Assembly (NCBI GenBank): GCA_949361645.1 | Contig: OX442432.1 | Location: 5,778,397-5,842,396, forward strand | Source of the DNA: Spongilla lacustris | Lineage: Eukaryota; Porifera; Demospongiae; Spongillida; Spongillidae | Length of the DNA: 64,000 bases | Direction of reading: 5' to 3' | In this document: in pieces, positions 46,439-58,190 of the stretch | How the letters are laid out: each line of letters opens with the position of its first letter | Position numbering within the stretch: position 1 is the first letter of the stretch | Made by a program: the position numbers and the translations under genes | Notes under the pieces: model-generated | Seen by the model: only the letters and a program-made list of their open reading frames with translations | What the model was told of the DNA's origin: nothing | Database searches by the model: none

Positions 46439-46882
46439 CAGGGTGTTTCTCAATCAAAGAAAATTAACCACAAATAGTCAAAATGCTCTAATAATGTGGG
46501 CTTTTAAATGTTGAAAAAATTTCAAATTATCTAAAATCAAAGAAAGTTAAATTAACAAAAATGAATTACTAATTAACATATCGTTTGAGAGACATCCAAA
46601 AGCTCAAACACTTCCTTTAATTTTAATATATGAACTTATTCAAACTATTAAATCAAGAAACAATAACAATTTGAATAACTTCTAAACGAAACTATTTGCA
46701 GCTTTTAACTAACCACCCACCGTACATCTACATTTATTTAAACAGTATTTAGTTGAAATGAATAGGGGTTTTAAGATGAAAACTTTTATCAATATTAATT
46801 GACCATTTAAATATAATTTCACCAGTAATTAACTGCTTGTGATTAATTTGTACACAATTTTCCTTGATTGAGAAACACCCGG
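46439..46882. mobile_element. 444-bp TIR element (TA target, mariner/pogo-like ends)
   Basis: The left end reads CAGGGTGTTTCTCAATCAAA and the right end is the inverse, TTGATTGAGAAACACCCGG. TA lies outside both ends (46437-46438, 46883-46884). The interior is AT-rich and non-coding. The interior is also present in duplication copy A (about 35012-35530), where both termini have been lost. Confidence 0.7.
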
Positions 46883-47489
46883 TATATATTATAATATGTC
46901 CTGCATATGCTCCTGTTATGTACAGTGTTCTTAAAAATAAAATAAAAACATTTAGCTGTATGTACCTAAAGTGTACATGGGAGGTACCTGTTATAGCTAC
47001 ATGGACATACCTTTTATAGCTACATGGATGTACCTGTTATAGCTACATGTTATAGCTACATGGTAGCATGTGGCATACTTCTTGAACAGGGAGGGATTGT
47101 CTTGTCTTCCAGTCTAATCACAAATAGCAATGACATAGAATTTTAATCAAATCTCACTATAAACAGGGAATACATTACATAAGGCAAAAACAAAAATAGG
47201 TAGGTGATAAGTTTAACATGAGAGAAATTTTAATCATGTTTATTGGCAATAGTTATTAACAGTGACTATGCATTTTTTTCTTTAAAACAATGGCTGACAC
47301 ATTATCACAGTAATATTTTTAATCAAAGGCATGGTTGGGCAGAGGTAGATAAGTGGTGTGGAGAGACTGTCGTCCGGATAGTGCCTATATTTTTTCTTGC
47401 CTCCCCACCCTCCCTCTGGACCTATGTGAGCATACACTGTTATAAAGTAGTCCCCTAGAAATGCTATTAATGATGCCTCTGCCAATCAG

Positions 47490-48850
47490 GATCACAGAGG
47501 CCTTTGTGAAGGCCAACGACTACCTTAAAGTTCCAGGAACAGGAGGAAGGTGGGTGTGGTCATGGTGCTATAGGACTGGGAACTAGCAGCTAGCACTCCA
47601 CAGTGTTATCAAGATGTCAGAAGCCATTCATGACATGGAGGCTTACACCAAGCTCACAGATAGCTTTGTGGTACAGCAGATACGTAGCTCACAGGATGGG
47701 CACTTGGCAGAGGTATGTGGGAGGAGGGGGGGGGGGGGGGGGCTATGTTTAGTGATTTGTGCCTAGGTATCACAGCCTGGCTATTTGTCTGTGCATGTGT
47801 ATACACTATGTGTATTTATGTGTACCAATGTATGTGTATTGATTTGTGCATGTTTGTGTGTGCTTGTGTGTATGTTATAGTCCAAAAAGTTGCCTGGACA
47901 GAATTGACAGACGCCAGCTATTCAAGTGTGTGGGACAGGCATTATTGAGTGACAGTACAACCTTGGACAAGGTATGGTCTATGGCATGTTGCCCACTCAC
48001 TCGTGTGAACACACATGCACACTGTTTTCAAATAGTCGCTTAAGTCTTTAACTGTTGCAGGATACTGCTGTTGGCATTATGGTGGAAGAAAGTGATGGAA
48101 AGCTGTCCTGTGAAGATATTGTGGTTGATGTGAGGGATGCATTATTAGATCTTATGTGCATGCATTCTTGCAATGGGCAGGTTGTGAAGTTTGACTATGG
48201 CATGAAGGAGAAGAACCCTGTGGAGTGGGTGTGGTTTTATTCCAAAGATGATCCGACAAAACCAATCAAAGTACATCAAAACCAGGTCAGAACAAGAGTG
48301 GCATGCAAGATTGAAATGCTACATAGGGCAGTACTCCCCCCTCCCCCTCCCCCTCCCCCCACTCTCTCAAAGGGTGGAGCAGGGTACAGAATTAATTTGG
48401 ACCTTACCACTGCAGGCTGCATGATAATTATTAATCCCCTCCTCCCCATCCCATCAAGGTATCCCACATGTTGCCGATGGTCTTCAAAGAGGAACAGCTG
48501 CGAGTGTACTCCACTAACACAGAAGCCTATTTGTTGGCACGAAGGTAGAGCTGTTGATTGGCAGTGCGCAACGGTCCACTTATTTTGATGTCATGTGACC
48601 TTCACATGACCTAGGTACTTCAGCAGGCTGTGTGATATGAAGAAGTTGGCATACGAATCTCAGGCAAGGAAATTGTTTTTCTGTATTTGTCTCTTGCTCC
48701 ATTACCCCTTCTGGTCCCCCTTACTCCCCATCTCTGCAGGGGGAGGAGGGGTTCGCTCACGGGTCATCCTACCTCACACCAGTGAGGCAGCGTCTTGCCC
48801 AGACAAGGATACATAAGAACACTAAGAAGCGCAAGTTGAATGAAATGTGA
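47490..48850 (+). pseudogene. Duplicated last exons of the SAMHD1-like gene, frameshifted
   Basis: Counterparts of the final seven exons: 47490-47549, 47604-47712, 47881-47971, 48061-48285, 48459-48544, about 48617-48665 and about 48740-48850, with introns retained and splice sites conserved. In the third, the gene has ccaaaaagttgctggac but this copy has ccaaaaagttgcctggac, a one-base insertion near 47893 that leads to a stop (LPGQN-stop). Other differences are few (for example CGG to CGC, TCT to TGT and a TGA stop where the gene has TAA). The catalytic half (HD motif) is not included. It could be transcribed but cannot make the normal C-terminus. Confidence 0.92.
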
Positions 48851-49851
48851 AGGCAGCAGCAGTTGGATGGATGTGCACAGGGGACATTTGTGCTCTGCTG
48901 AGCTGGTTATTTTGGAGCTGTTCAGACTGGTGTCCTTTATGTTGTGTGAAATTTAATTATTATTAACGTGCTAATCACAAGGTTACAACCAATATTAGCT
49001 ATGACATCACATATGTGGTGTAGCTTATCAAATGAGTAGTGACTGTGAGGTTATTAGGGGTTCAGGCCACATGCATGTAGGGGGGCATGAATGACTTTTT
49101 GCCATACTTGTAGCATTCAACCCATTTTATTTGTATGTGCAAGCAGAGTTTACATCACAATGTAACACTTATATTTTTGAAGGGTGGATATCACAGCCCT
49201 CCTGCACAACCATTGGAGGTAAAACTGGTATTTTTGTAAGTCAAAGGCATGCCAAAAATAGAATTAATGAACCACTTCTGTCACCAAATTTCTGTCTTCA
49301 GAAGAAAAAAAAACTCCCAACTGTATCTTGAATAATTTTTAATGCATGTTGTGGTGATTGGATGAACATATGACATACATGAACATAGGGTGGACGTCAG
49401 TACACTACATCAAACATCCGAGTGTGTGGACAAAGACTGATGCAGCAAAAAGGAGATCTACACATGCAAATAATTTGCAGCTGATCTGCAATTCCTTTTA
49501 CTATTAATACCCTTACTGATAACACCACAAACATTTCTGCCAATTGCTGTTAATAATACCATGGCACCACAGTTGGTAACAATGTGTAAAGTCTCTAAAG
49601 GTGGCACAAATTTAACTTTGCAAGCACATTGATCATGTATCACCTTCAATATGTCAACACTGTGCAAGTCAAACAACTCATGATCAGTATCTAAATACCA
49701 TACAGAAATACTTAGTTTTTAGCCGATCAATATGCATGAGAGTTACTACCAGTATAATGTATTAGATTTGTCACTTCAAAATTCACCTTTGTGCTGTAAG
49801 ACCACGTGATTTCATACACCATATGAAAGTCAGCATGGACGCTAGTCTAGT

Positions 49852-49961
49852 ACTAGCCTCGTCCCCAGGCCCTATTTTTATATTAAAGTTAGCGGGGACA
49901 AAAAATATTTTTTGTCCCCGCTAACTTTAATATAAAAATAGGGCCTGGGGACGAGGCTAGT
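49852..49961. repeat. Perfect 110-bp palindrome without spacer
   Basis: The arms 49852-49906 and 49907-49961 are exact reverse complements, 55 bp each, centred on aaaaaatatttttt. The left arm starts actagcctcgtccccaggcc. The 13-bp sequence GCTAGTCTAGTAC lies at 49841-49853 and again at 49956-49968, overlapping the palindrome ends. No coding meaning. Confidence 0.97.
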
Positions 49962-50224
49962 CTAGTACCCAACCCAAATGTACGTACTATGATTTTACGA
50001 CAGCTGTCAGAGATTATGTACATTTGGGTCTGGGTACGAAGCTCAAAATTTTCGCACATGTATACCGTACACCAGTAACATCAGGCTACATTTTTAAGCT
50101 TACTCGTAAGTTTCAAACATTGCATATGACAGATGTATATTAGATGGTCTACATACATATACCTGTGCTAGGAAAAGGGAGTGTTTGGGATAGTGTAGTT
50201 GGCACAACTCCAATTAATTATACT

Positions 50225-50480
50225 GTTTGATAGGCCTAGGCGAATGCTCATACTGAATGCATAAAGGCATCCCTAACTATGTGTCCCCTATTTGGGTCTC
50301 TGTCATGCATCTATACTACTAGTAATTGACAGATAACAGTTTGCCCAAAAATGGTCAGGCAGCAACCTGGTGATAGACGTGCCACTACCATGACATGATC
50401 ATGATGAGTGGTAGTCCCTCACCATTGACCAACCTGGGACCAAGGTTAACGTTGGTCACGTCTTGGGTAAGACCAGATAT
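50225..50480 (-). repeat. Dispersed repeat, copy 2
   Basis: Reverse complement of the repeat at 21400-21570; the best-conserved part is 50425-50480, containing gaccaaggttaacgttggtc. It has extra internal sequence relative to copy 1. Confidence 0.7.
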
Positions 50481-50848
50481 GCCACACAATGACATGCTCA
50501 TGGAGTTGAAGTGGTTGGTCAGGGTACGAGCCCAAATGGTACACATACCATCGATGTGTAACATTAAAATCAGTGTACATGGTGACCTCACTATATGCTT
50601 CTCATGCCCTATCTAAGCAGGGCATTCACCCTTCAGAACATTAAACCTTGTTCCTAAACAAATCACTGTAATAATACATGTACTTGTAACTTGAATAATT
50701 TATAGTAATATTAATATTCTTGCACAGCTGCATTGATCTTTATCTACTGACAATACATGTATACACATGTAGTTGAAGGTTTGTGTGGTGTGTGCCCCTA
50801 GTTGAAGGTTTGTGTTTCTTGATAAAGGTTTCTGTGGTGTTTCCCTAG

Positions 50849-51137
50849 TTGGGCGTAGCCCGACCTTCGCGTATTGGCGGAAGGTCGGGTACCAAACCCG
50901 CACAGTTTTTGTACAAGCTGCATCAGGGATTGCAGTCCAATCAGAATGCAGGAGCCCAATAAATACATTCTGCGGCAGCTGGTAGTAAAGCCAATCTGAT
51001 TTAGACATCCTTTACACAATTATTCATTGATACCGATTGTATAACACGCCGACGTATTGCATAATATGCCTGTACGAGAACTGTGCGGGTTTGGTACCCG
51101 ACCTTCCGCCAATACGCGAAGGTCGGGTTACGCCCAA
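50849..51137. mobile_element. 289-bp TIR element with CTAG target duplication
   Basis: Terminal inverted repeats of about 66 bp, beginning TTGGGCGTA and continuing through CCCGACCTTCGCGTATTGGC, with about three mismatches between the ends. CTAG flanks both sides (50845-50848, 51138-51141). Each arm also contains an internal hairpin, cgaccttc...gaaggtcg. It is absent from duplication copy A. No coding frame. Confidence 0.85.
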
Positions 51138-51331
51138 CTAGTGTTTCCCCTAGTTAAAGATATCTTTAATTGGTGTGTATTAAATGTTTCTGTGGTGTGA
51201 GTGTGTGTGTGTGTGTGTCCCTAGTTAAAGGTTTCTGTGGTGTGTGCCTCTAGTTGAAGGCTTGCATGGGGGGGGGGTTTGTGTTTCTTGTGGTGTTTTC
51301 CCCTAGTTATATGTAGTTAAATGTTTCTGGC

Positions 51332-51776
<445 letters not shown>

Positions 51777-51840
51777 ATTGCAATACATGTAGGGTACACA
51801 TAACGTACGTCTGAAGCACATGTGAGCTTGGCCACATTGG

Positions 51841-52164
51841 ATGGGTATGTTAGCCTTGGGAGAGGGAATATTGGTCAGTCTAGGTCACTCAGTGCACCTG
51901 GAAACTTCTGTGAGGCCATTGATGAGCCACTGCAGGCAAGCATCTCGCACATGGAAAAAGGCGTGGACACAAAGAATAGATAGGTGGATAGAAGGTACTG
52001 CTACTCCTCAATGGCAAGCACCTGAAAAGGGTCAAAGAGCGTCACTGGTACCCACACCAGGAGCCTGCCACCAGTACGGAGAATTTGGCCATTGGAGGCG
52101 CCAATGCCCTAAGTGGGTCAGTTGCAACGTATCCTTTAATACATGTATTAAGCAAAGTTGCTGA
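51841..52164 (+). pseudogene. Retroelement gag-like remnant with degenerate zinc knuckle (copy B)
   Basis: One open frame of 107 codons with SLGHSVHLETSVRPLMSHC, ASRTWKKAWTQRIDRWIEG and ACHQYGEFGHWRRQCPKW, a CCHC-like knuckle with Tyr at the second Cys position. The equivalent of 39002-39320 without the frameshift. No pol follows in frame. Confidence 0.5.
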
Positions 52165-52608
52165 GCAATGGGGAGGACATGTGTTCTGGTGGTGTTGAAA
52201 AAAGGTGAATCTTCATTGTCACAGCACATCTAATACTGTATAGCAGATTGTTGGAGGGAAGTTGAATATGCTTAGACAAGCTTATGTATATTCACCTACC
52301 ACATGTGTTCCCATTCCAACCAATTCAGGAGGGAGATTTTGCTAACATGATTGTGCAGTTGCTGAGCTCTTAGTGGTTGAGGAGAGGAGAAGCCCATTGT
52401 TTGCAGCCCACATTCTGAATTGGAAGTGTGATGGTCAACCTGAGCGATGTTGCTGTTTAAACCAGTACACTATACTGTTGCATCTGTTGGTATACGCCTG
52501 TGGCATGCTAAGGGATGTACAGCTGTTCTTTGTTTGTATGATGGCATTTGCATGGTGGAAGGGCCCACTTGTAATACAATTTTTAAAAGTATTCAGTATT
52601 ATTAGTAA

Positions 52609-52742
<134 letters not shown>

Positions 52743-52937
52743 CATTGGTTGAATTTGGAAGCACTTTGCCCTTGTTGGACAGGTTATGGGGTCAGTTGAT
52801 CAATTTGCCAACCACAGTCATTTTAACACACTTTAACTCTTGGTATGCTTGTGAGGTACATTAGATGCCTTTACAGTGCACTGGCAGGGTTTTGAAACAT
52901 GCCAAATTATGCAAAGCATAGGAACCTTGGTTATGCC

Positions 52938-54119
52938 ATAGATAGAAGAATACCTGGATACGAAACGCGGAGATAATTAGAAATGATCCGCGTTTCGGCA
53001 CGTGACACATTTGGTGTAATAAACTTATATAGAGATAGCCTACCAAGGGCCGAAACTGACTCAGTTGTGACTTGCCGTAATACGAGCGATACAGGAGACG
53101 ATTACGGACAGTAACATACCTGAAACATAGGCCAAAACAGATCCTCTTAACGAGTTGGTTATACAACTTCCGATACCGTTGGTCCGTTGCTTTCAATTGA
53201 TTTTGCTGTGGCCGGATTACGTTCGGCTATTCTAGCTTGTCAAAAGCACATTCAGCTAGAGAGAGAGCTTACAGATGTTTCAAACAGGCACGTTTGATGG
53301 AATTGCCGCCTATTTGGAAACACTTTTTCTTTTTCTGTGTCATTGGTCTGCAGTCGGATCATCAATCGCACTTACAAGGCATTTGTTCAATCAGCTACTA
53401 CACAACTTTAAGTACTATAAGTGCATTCCCTACAACTGATCATTGTAACTGCGTAGATGTGTCTAAGTGCTATCTAGCTTGCACTGACCGTGCAAGAGAT
53501 GTACCGAAACATATATCGGTCCAGGGACGATTTAATGAAAATAACCCGCACAACTATAACTTCTATAAGACATTTGCATAACGTTGGTCCACCTTTGGCT
53601 GTATGCGTTCCACAGAACAACTCTTTCTGAACATTGAAAAACTAATTTGGACTTTGTTGCGTATGTCTAACTAACACACTATGTTCCGAAACACGATGGG
53701 TCCGCGACCTGTTCACCAGGCAGTTGTACCCACATGCTAAAGCCCCTTACAACGGCTATACGTTCGTTCCACAGAGGGAATAGCATAATGCTTTGCTTTT
53801 AGAAATGAATGGTTGGAAGCATCTCTAAGTTGAGATATATGTTCCGAAGAGGCGGAAATGATAGATACGGTACCTACGTAGAGTGTGCTTAGTGAATTGC
53901 ATGAACAATAGTCACTAACCTGGAAAGCAAGATCAGTGGGAGTACGAAGAATGCCTAAGATCTCGATTTTTCTCTTAAACAGCAGTGAAAATAGGGGGAA
54001 AAGCGTAATCTACAAAAGGGTTAACCGAAACACAGCTCACTTCAAAGGGTCCGCCGCCTACAATTGACAATTCAATGGATCACGTGACGCGTTTCGTATC
54101 CAGGTATTCTTCAATCTAT
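52938..54119. mobile_element. 1,182-bp non-autonomous TIR element with 9-bp target duplication (MULE-like)
   Basis: Terminal inverted repeats of about 34 bp, ATAGAT then GAAGAATACCTGGATACGAA and ACGCG, with one mismatch. GGTTATGCC occurs on both sides (52929-52937, 54120-54128). The paralogous site in duplication copy A reads ggttttgcctgc without any insert, a natural empty site. Interior of about 1.1 kb has no convincing protein; several phrases recur (gttccacag, ccgaaacac). A 9-bp duplication fits Mutator-like elements best. Confidence 0.88.
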
Positions 54120-54439
54120 GGTTATGCCTGCATGGGAATCAGGCCCATTTAGACCACTGAAATGACCCAATGGTCAAATATATTTGAAAACATTTGTGTT
54201 CTTCCATTCTGATAATTTTCAAATCTGGGCAGGTATTGTTCCAGGGGAAATACTTAACTTTGCTCTTAGGATTAATTTTGTGATTCATTCCAGTTGCACA
54301 GTTGTTGAGGCTGTGTTGTGTGTTGAGTATCAACCTTTGCATGTTGGCTGTGTTGAACCACTTGGGCAGGATTCAGCTGAAAAGCATCTTGAGCTATCCA
54401 AACACCTGGGCCTGTAGTACTCATTGCTTTCTTTGTGAC

Positions 54440-55035
54440 TCTGCATGTATGTACACAGCCAACGCTACACCAATGTGTTGTCATGGAAGTGGGTAGGGTG
54501 CAAGAGTTATGTGGGAGGCAATAGGAGAGAGCTTTCTGTGATGTGCACATGTACCCCTAGTTAAAGCTTTAGTGTGAATTCCCTTACATGTACATGTATC
54601 AATCCTAATAAAGCTTCAAACCGGATCAGCCATATGTACATTGGTGTACATGTATGGTCATTACTATATGTACTATAAGTGTGCTGTTTATTTTATTCTG
54701 GGTAGCATTAAATTTCTTCAAACCACAATGCATGGGAGACCCTCGTTCATTTCTCTATTTGTGTAACTACATGTATTTACATGTTAGTTTCCTTGCTGTG
54801 CGGGGTAAAGTGAGTGGGGCAGGGACTTTTAAACCTCTTTCTCCTTAGCCTCCTATCTACATTTACAAATACAATACACACACATCAGGCAAATATTAAT
54901 ATTGTATGTGATCAGTACAAAGTACATAGGGTATAGATGCGATATTTCACATTATGAATTGATTGGGGCACATATCATGTCACTGAAATCTTCAACTACA
55001 TGTAGGGACACTCACACCAAAGCTTTAACTGGAAT
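54440..55035. other. No gene recognised
   Basis: Between the end of duplication copy B and the second AGAAAGTT element. Only short frames and several tacatgta-rich stretches. Confidence 0.45.
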
Positions 55036-55350
55036 ATTTTATCATACATAAAAACATTTTCTGTGAGAGAAAGTTAATTATATAGGATTTGAAGGCAATG
55101 GTGGTGTGAGAAGCATGGAACGAGTTATTCAAGATACAATAAACACAATATCACGTCCTCAGGGAGGGTCCAATGAGATTTTATGTAAGCCAATGATAAT
55201 CATAAAGAAGCATTTGCAGGCATGATAGGTACAATATTCCTATATTTAGCAACATTGATAACTGTAATACCGTTCTACAAAGTGCTAAATGCACTTATTC
55301 CCTTCGCCTTCAAATCCTATATACATGTACCATTAACTTTCTCAGAGAAA
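55036..55350. mobile_element. MITE-like element with AGAAAGTT termini, copy 2
   Basis: The left end (acataaaaacattttctgtg then agagaaagtt, followed by tataggatttgaaggcaatg) is inverted at the right end (ccttcaaatcctatatacat then taactttctcagagaaaatg). About 315 bp. Same family as 43655-43885; internal sequence largely unlike it. Confidence 0.7.
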
Positions 55351-55409
55351 ATGTTATATATCTTGTCATATCAGTCATATTAATAAACCCAAAGTCTCGC
55401 CAGTACACA

Positions 55410-57163
55410 TTATAAAGTAAGCTGCAAATGAGGTAAATCAATACTGGGAAACTCTGAATGTGTCAATGAAGTAGTAAAGTTACTGCCACTGACCACATCC
55501 TGCATGACGACATAGTAACGTTCAATCATCTCCTTTCTTTCATTAAGCCATTTGAGAAGGGCACCCCTTTTCGCATCCAGCAGGTTCATCTTGTTGTATT
55601 TGTGAATATTTGCACCAAAGGAACTAAATTTGTCAGCCTGAAATTTCCAGAATGCAATCTGACCATTGCAGATACTCTCTATGTCTTTGATGGTCTCTAC
55701 CAAACTAGCAAGCTCCTCTGCAGCTGCCTGTATGCAAATGGCACCAATGACAAGAAATAGATTTAGTGAAGATTGGTATACAATAACTGATCATTTTATG
55801 ATAATCACACACTCTATGGCAGGTTAAACTTGGTTCTGGTCAGAGCTAATTAATCACATTCCGCCTGGCATCTGTATAGGTTTGTAGCAGCAGTGTAAGT
55901 TAGGACATTCATTTTGGAATTATAGATAGTAATGTAGCTATTTTGTAATGTAAATTCACCAATCATAATAGCATCTTTAATATTATACAGTAACAATTAC
56001 AATACGCTACTGACAACACACACACACATGCACACACAAAGTCATGAAGAAGATCCCTTGCAAGGATAGCTCTGGGAATGAACCTGATTAAGGTAATGTT
56101 TAGCCTGCGGGAAGACATGATGGCTAGGTGGAATGACAGTCTTGAAAACATTTTCTGGGCCTTCTTTCCCTAACTGCCATACATGTCAGTAGGTTTCCAC
56201 AGCTACGGGAATTATTATTTATTGTTACAGTTATATATATAGGGAAATAAATACACGGCAGCAGGTCTATATAATATATGGCACACTATAGTACTATTAA
56301 TATTCTAAATCTATTCACTTCACGTAAATAAACCCCCTTCCTACGCATTTCAGTTCTTTGAGCGAGTCTATTAGGTCTAGCCTCGTCCAAAAGTCGCGAG
56401 GAATATCTATTAACATGTATTATTTAATGCAAACCTTGATTTTCTCCTGATCTGTTTTTGCTTCTCTTTCAATTGCACTGCTTTCTGCAGCAGCAGTTGT
56501 AGCTATGCTCTTTTCCTCTCGAGCCTTTTCTGTATCACTGCGGCAACTTAATAAGTACACTGGAAGTGCTACCAGGTTAACTATGGGTATCCACGAGGCA
56601 ATTCCCCACTTAAACTGGGTACCCTCAGCAGATCGCGCTTTCTCTTCCGCTTTCTCTCTAGCGAGCCCAGCTTTTATCATATTCACTTCGGCGACTTTAA
56701 CCCGCTCTTTTGCTTCATCGAGTGATACTTTTTTCTCCCTTCCTATTTCCTCCAAACATCCACTGCATCTTCCGGCCAGTTGTCTAATCCAGTCACGAAT
56801 TGCAGTAAACCCTTTTTCAAATTCAGTAGCCTGAGAAGCGATTATTCCAGCCATCTCGCCGGATGCATAAGCCTTCTCGTCTGTGAAGAAAACGATGCAA
56901 TCGTCTATCCAACTGCTATTTATCCTTTCTGCGAGCGTTGCTGTTTGGTTGCAAACATGCCGAAAATCAACTGCACATTGTTCGACGCTTATTTTTATCT
57001 TCTTTGAGAGAATTGAATCTTCAGAGTAGCAACACATGTAGTAACAGTCACGAAATTTGGACAGCACGTTTTTGCACATATTAGGAGACCATGAAAGAAG
57101 TGCTAAGTCGTCTTGATTTTCCATTTGAGGAGATCTTGAAGGAAGTAAGCCTTGGTTTGCCAT
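55410..57163 (-). CDS. Unidentified two-exon protein: long helices around one hydrophobic segment
   Basis: Exon 1 is 57163-56435 (243 codons from ATG, MANQGLLPSRSPQ) and exon 2 is 55727-55410, joined by a GT-AG intron in phase 0 to give about 348 residues. I do not recognise the family. Residues about 60-195 are charged and helix-prone, with ERINSSWIDDCIVFFTDEKA, EFEKGFTAIRDWIRQLAGRC and a coiled-coil-like Lys/Glu/Ala stretch (DEAKERVKVAEVNMIKAGLA). Then comes one hydrophobic run (WGIASWIPIVNLVALPVYLL, about 198-217). A second coiled-coil-like half follows and continues across the intron (AAAEELASLVETIKDIESIC). There is no signal peptide. A helix-hydrophobic hairpin-helix layout occurs in membrane-remodelling and in alpha-helical pore-forming proteins, but I have no motif evidence for either. 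An alternative start is Met13. Confidence 0.65.
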
Positions 57164-57309
57164 CAGTAACTCGTGAGTGCATGCAAATTATTATTAATTG
57201 CACAATGACGTGACACATCCGTTAATTTATAGATCTACATGTATAAAATTAATAGCATGCAATGGGCTATTCCAGTTAATAAGTGTACACCCCTACTGAT
57301 GACATTATT

Positions 57310-58190
57310 TATAAATTAACCCCCCTGGACACGGATACTAATTATACCCCCCCCCCAAGACAGATATATTACCTCCCCCCCAGGACAGTCACACATCATA
57401 TCACATCCCCCAGGACAGCAGTATGTACACTACCCAGTATATGATTTGTAGTTACCCCAGGACATGATTTATACCATTCACACACACACACACACACCCC
57501 CCCCCCAGGACAAAATTTATAGCGCCCCCCCCCTGGATATGACTTTTATCATTCCCCACCACCCCCAAGACATGGATTATAACTTCCCTCAACACATGAT
57601 ATAGTATGCCCCCCCCCCCCCCCCCCCCCAGGACATGTTTTATAGTTCCCCCCCTGGACATGATGTATACCACCCCCACCCCCCCAGGACATGGATTACA
57701 ACTCCACCCCAGGACAAGGTTTATATCACTCATCTGGTCCCTCCCTGGACATCATTCCCCCCCCCCCCCCCCCCCCCCCCCCAGGACAAGATTTATAGCA
57801 CCCCCCTGGACATGACTTTTATGATTCTTCCCCCCCCCCCCCCCCCCCCCCCCAAGGACAATATTTATACCCCTGGATATGACTTATATCTTCCCCCCAC
57901 AGGACAAGATTTTTAGCACCCCCTCGGACATGACTTATGTCATTCCTCCCCTCCCCCCACCCCCAGGACAAGATTTATAGCACCCACCTGGTCATGACTT
58001 ATATCATTTCTCCCCCCCCCCCCCCCAGACATGACTTATATCATTCCTCCCCTCCCCCCACGCCCCCACCCCCAGGACAAGCACCCACCTGGTCATGACT
58101 TGTATCATTTCTTCCCCCCCCCCAGGACAAGATTTATAGCACCCTCCTGATCCCACCTCAGGACATGAATTTTTAAAATCTAAATTTAAA
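57310..58190. repeat. C-rich degenerate minisatellite
   Basis: About twenty imperfect units of 30-60 bp, each with poly-C plus a phrase such as aggacatgatttatagcacc or ctggacatgacttatatcat. Poly-C lengths vary from 5 to about 24. Open frames in it (Pro-rich on the plus strand, Gly-rich on the minus strand) are compositional. Confidence 0.9.

Larger units (their letters stand above)
49368..50495. other. Insertion in duplication copy B, composite of repeats
   Basis: Copy A reads continuously from gattggatga to tgctcatgg (about 37950-37970), while copy B has about 1.1 kb between the same phrases. ATGA occurs at each edge, so it may be a target duplication. The insert contains the 110-bp palindrome, an inverted pair around 49965-50037 (gtacccaacccaaatgtac), and the reverse-oriented copy of the 21.4-kb repeat. 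No gene is seen. Confidence 0.65.

Noticed and set aside
57452..57916. Pro-rich and Gly-rich frames in the C-rich minisatellite
   Set aside because: Compositional frames in a degenerate repeat with no conserved motif.
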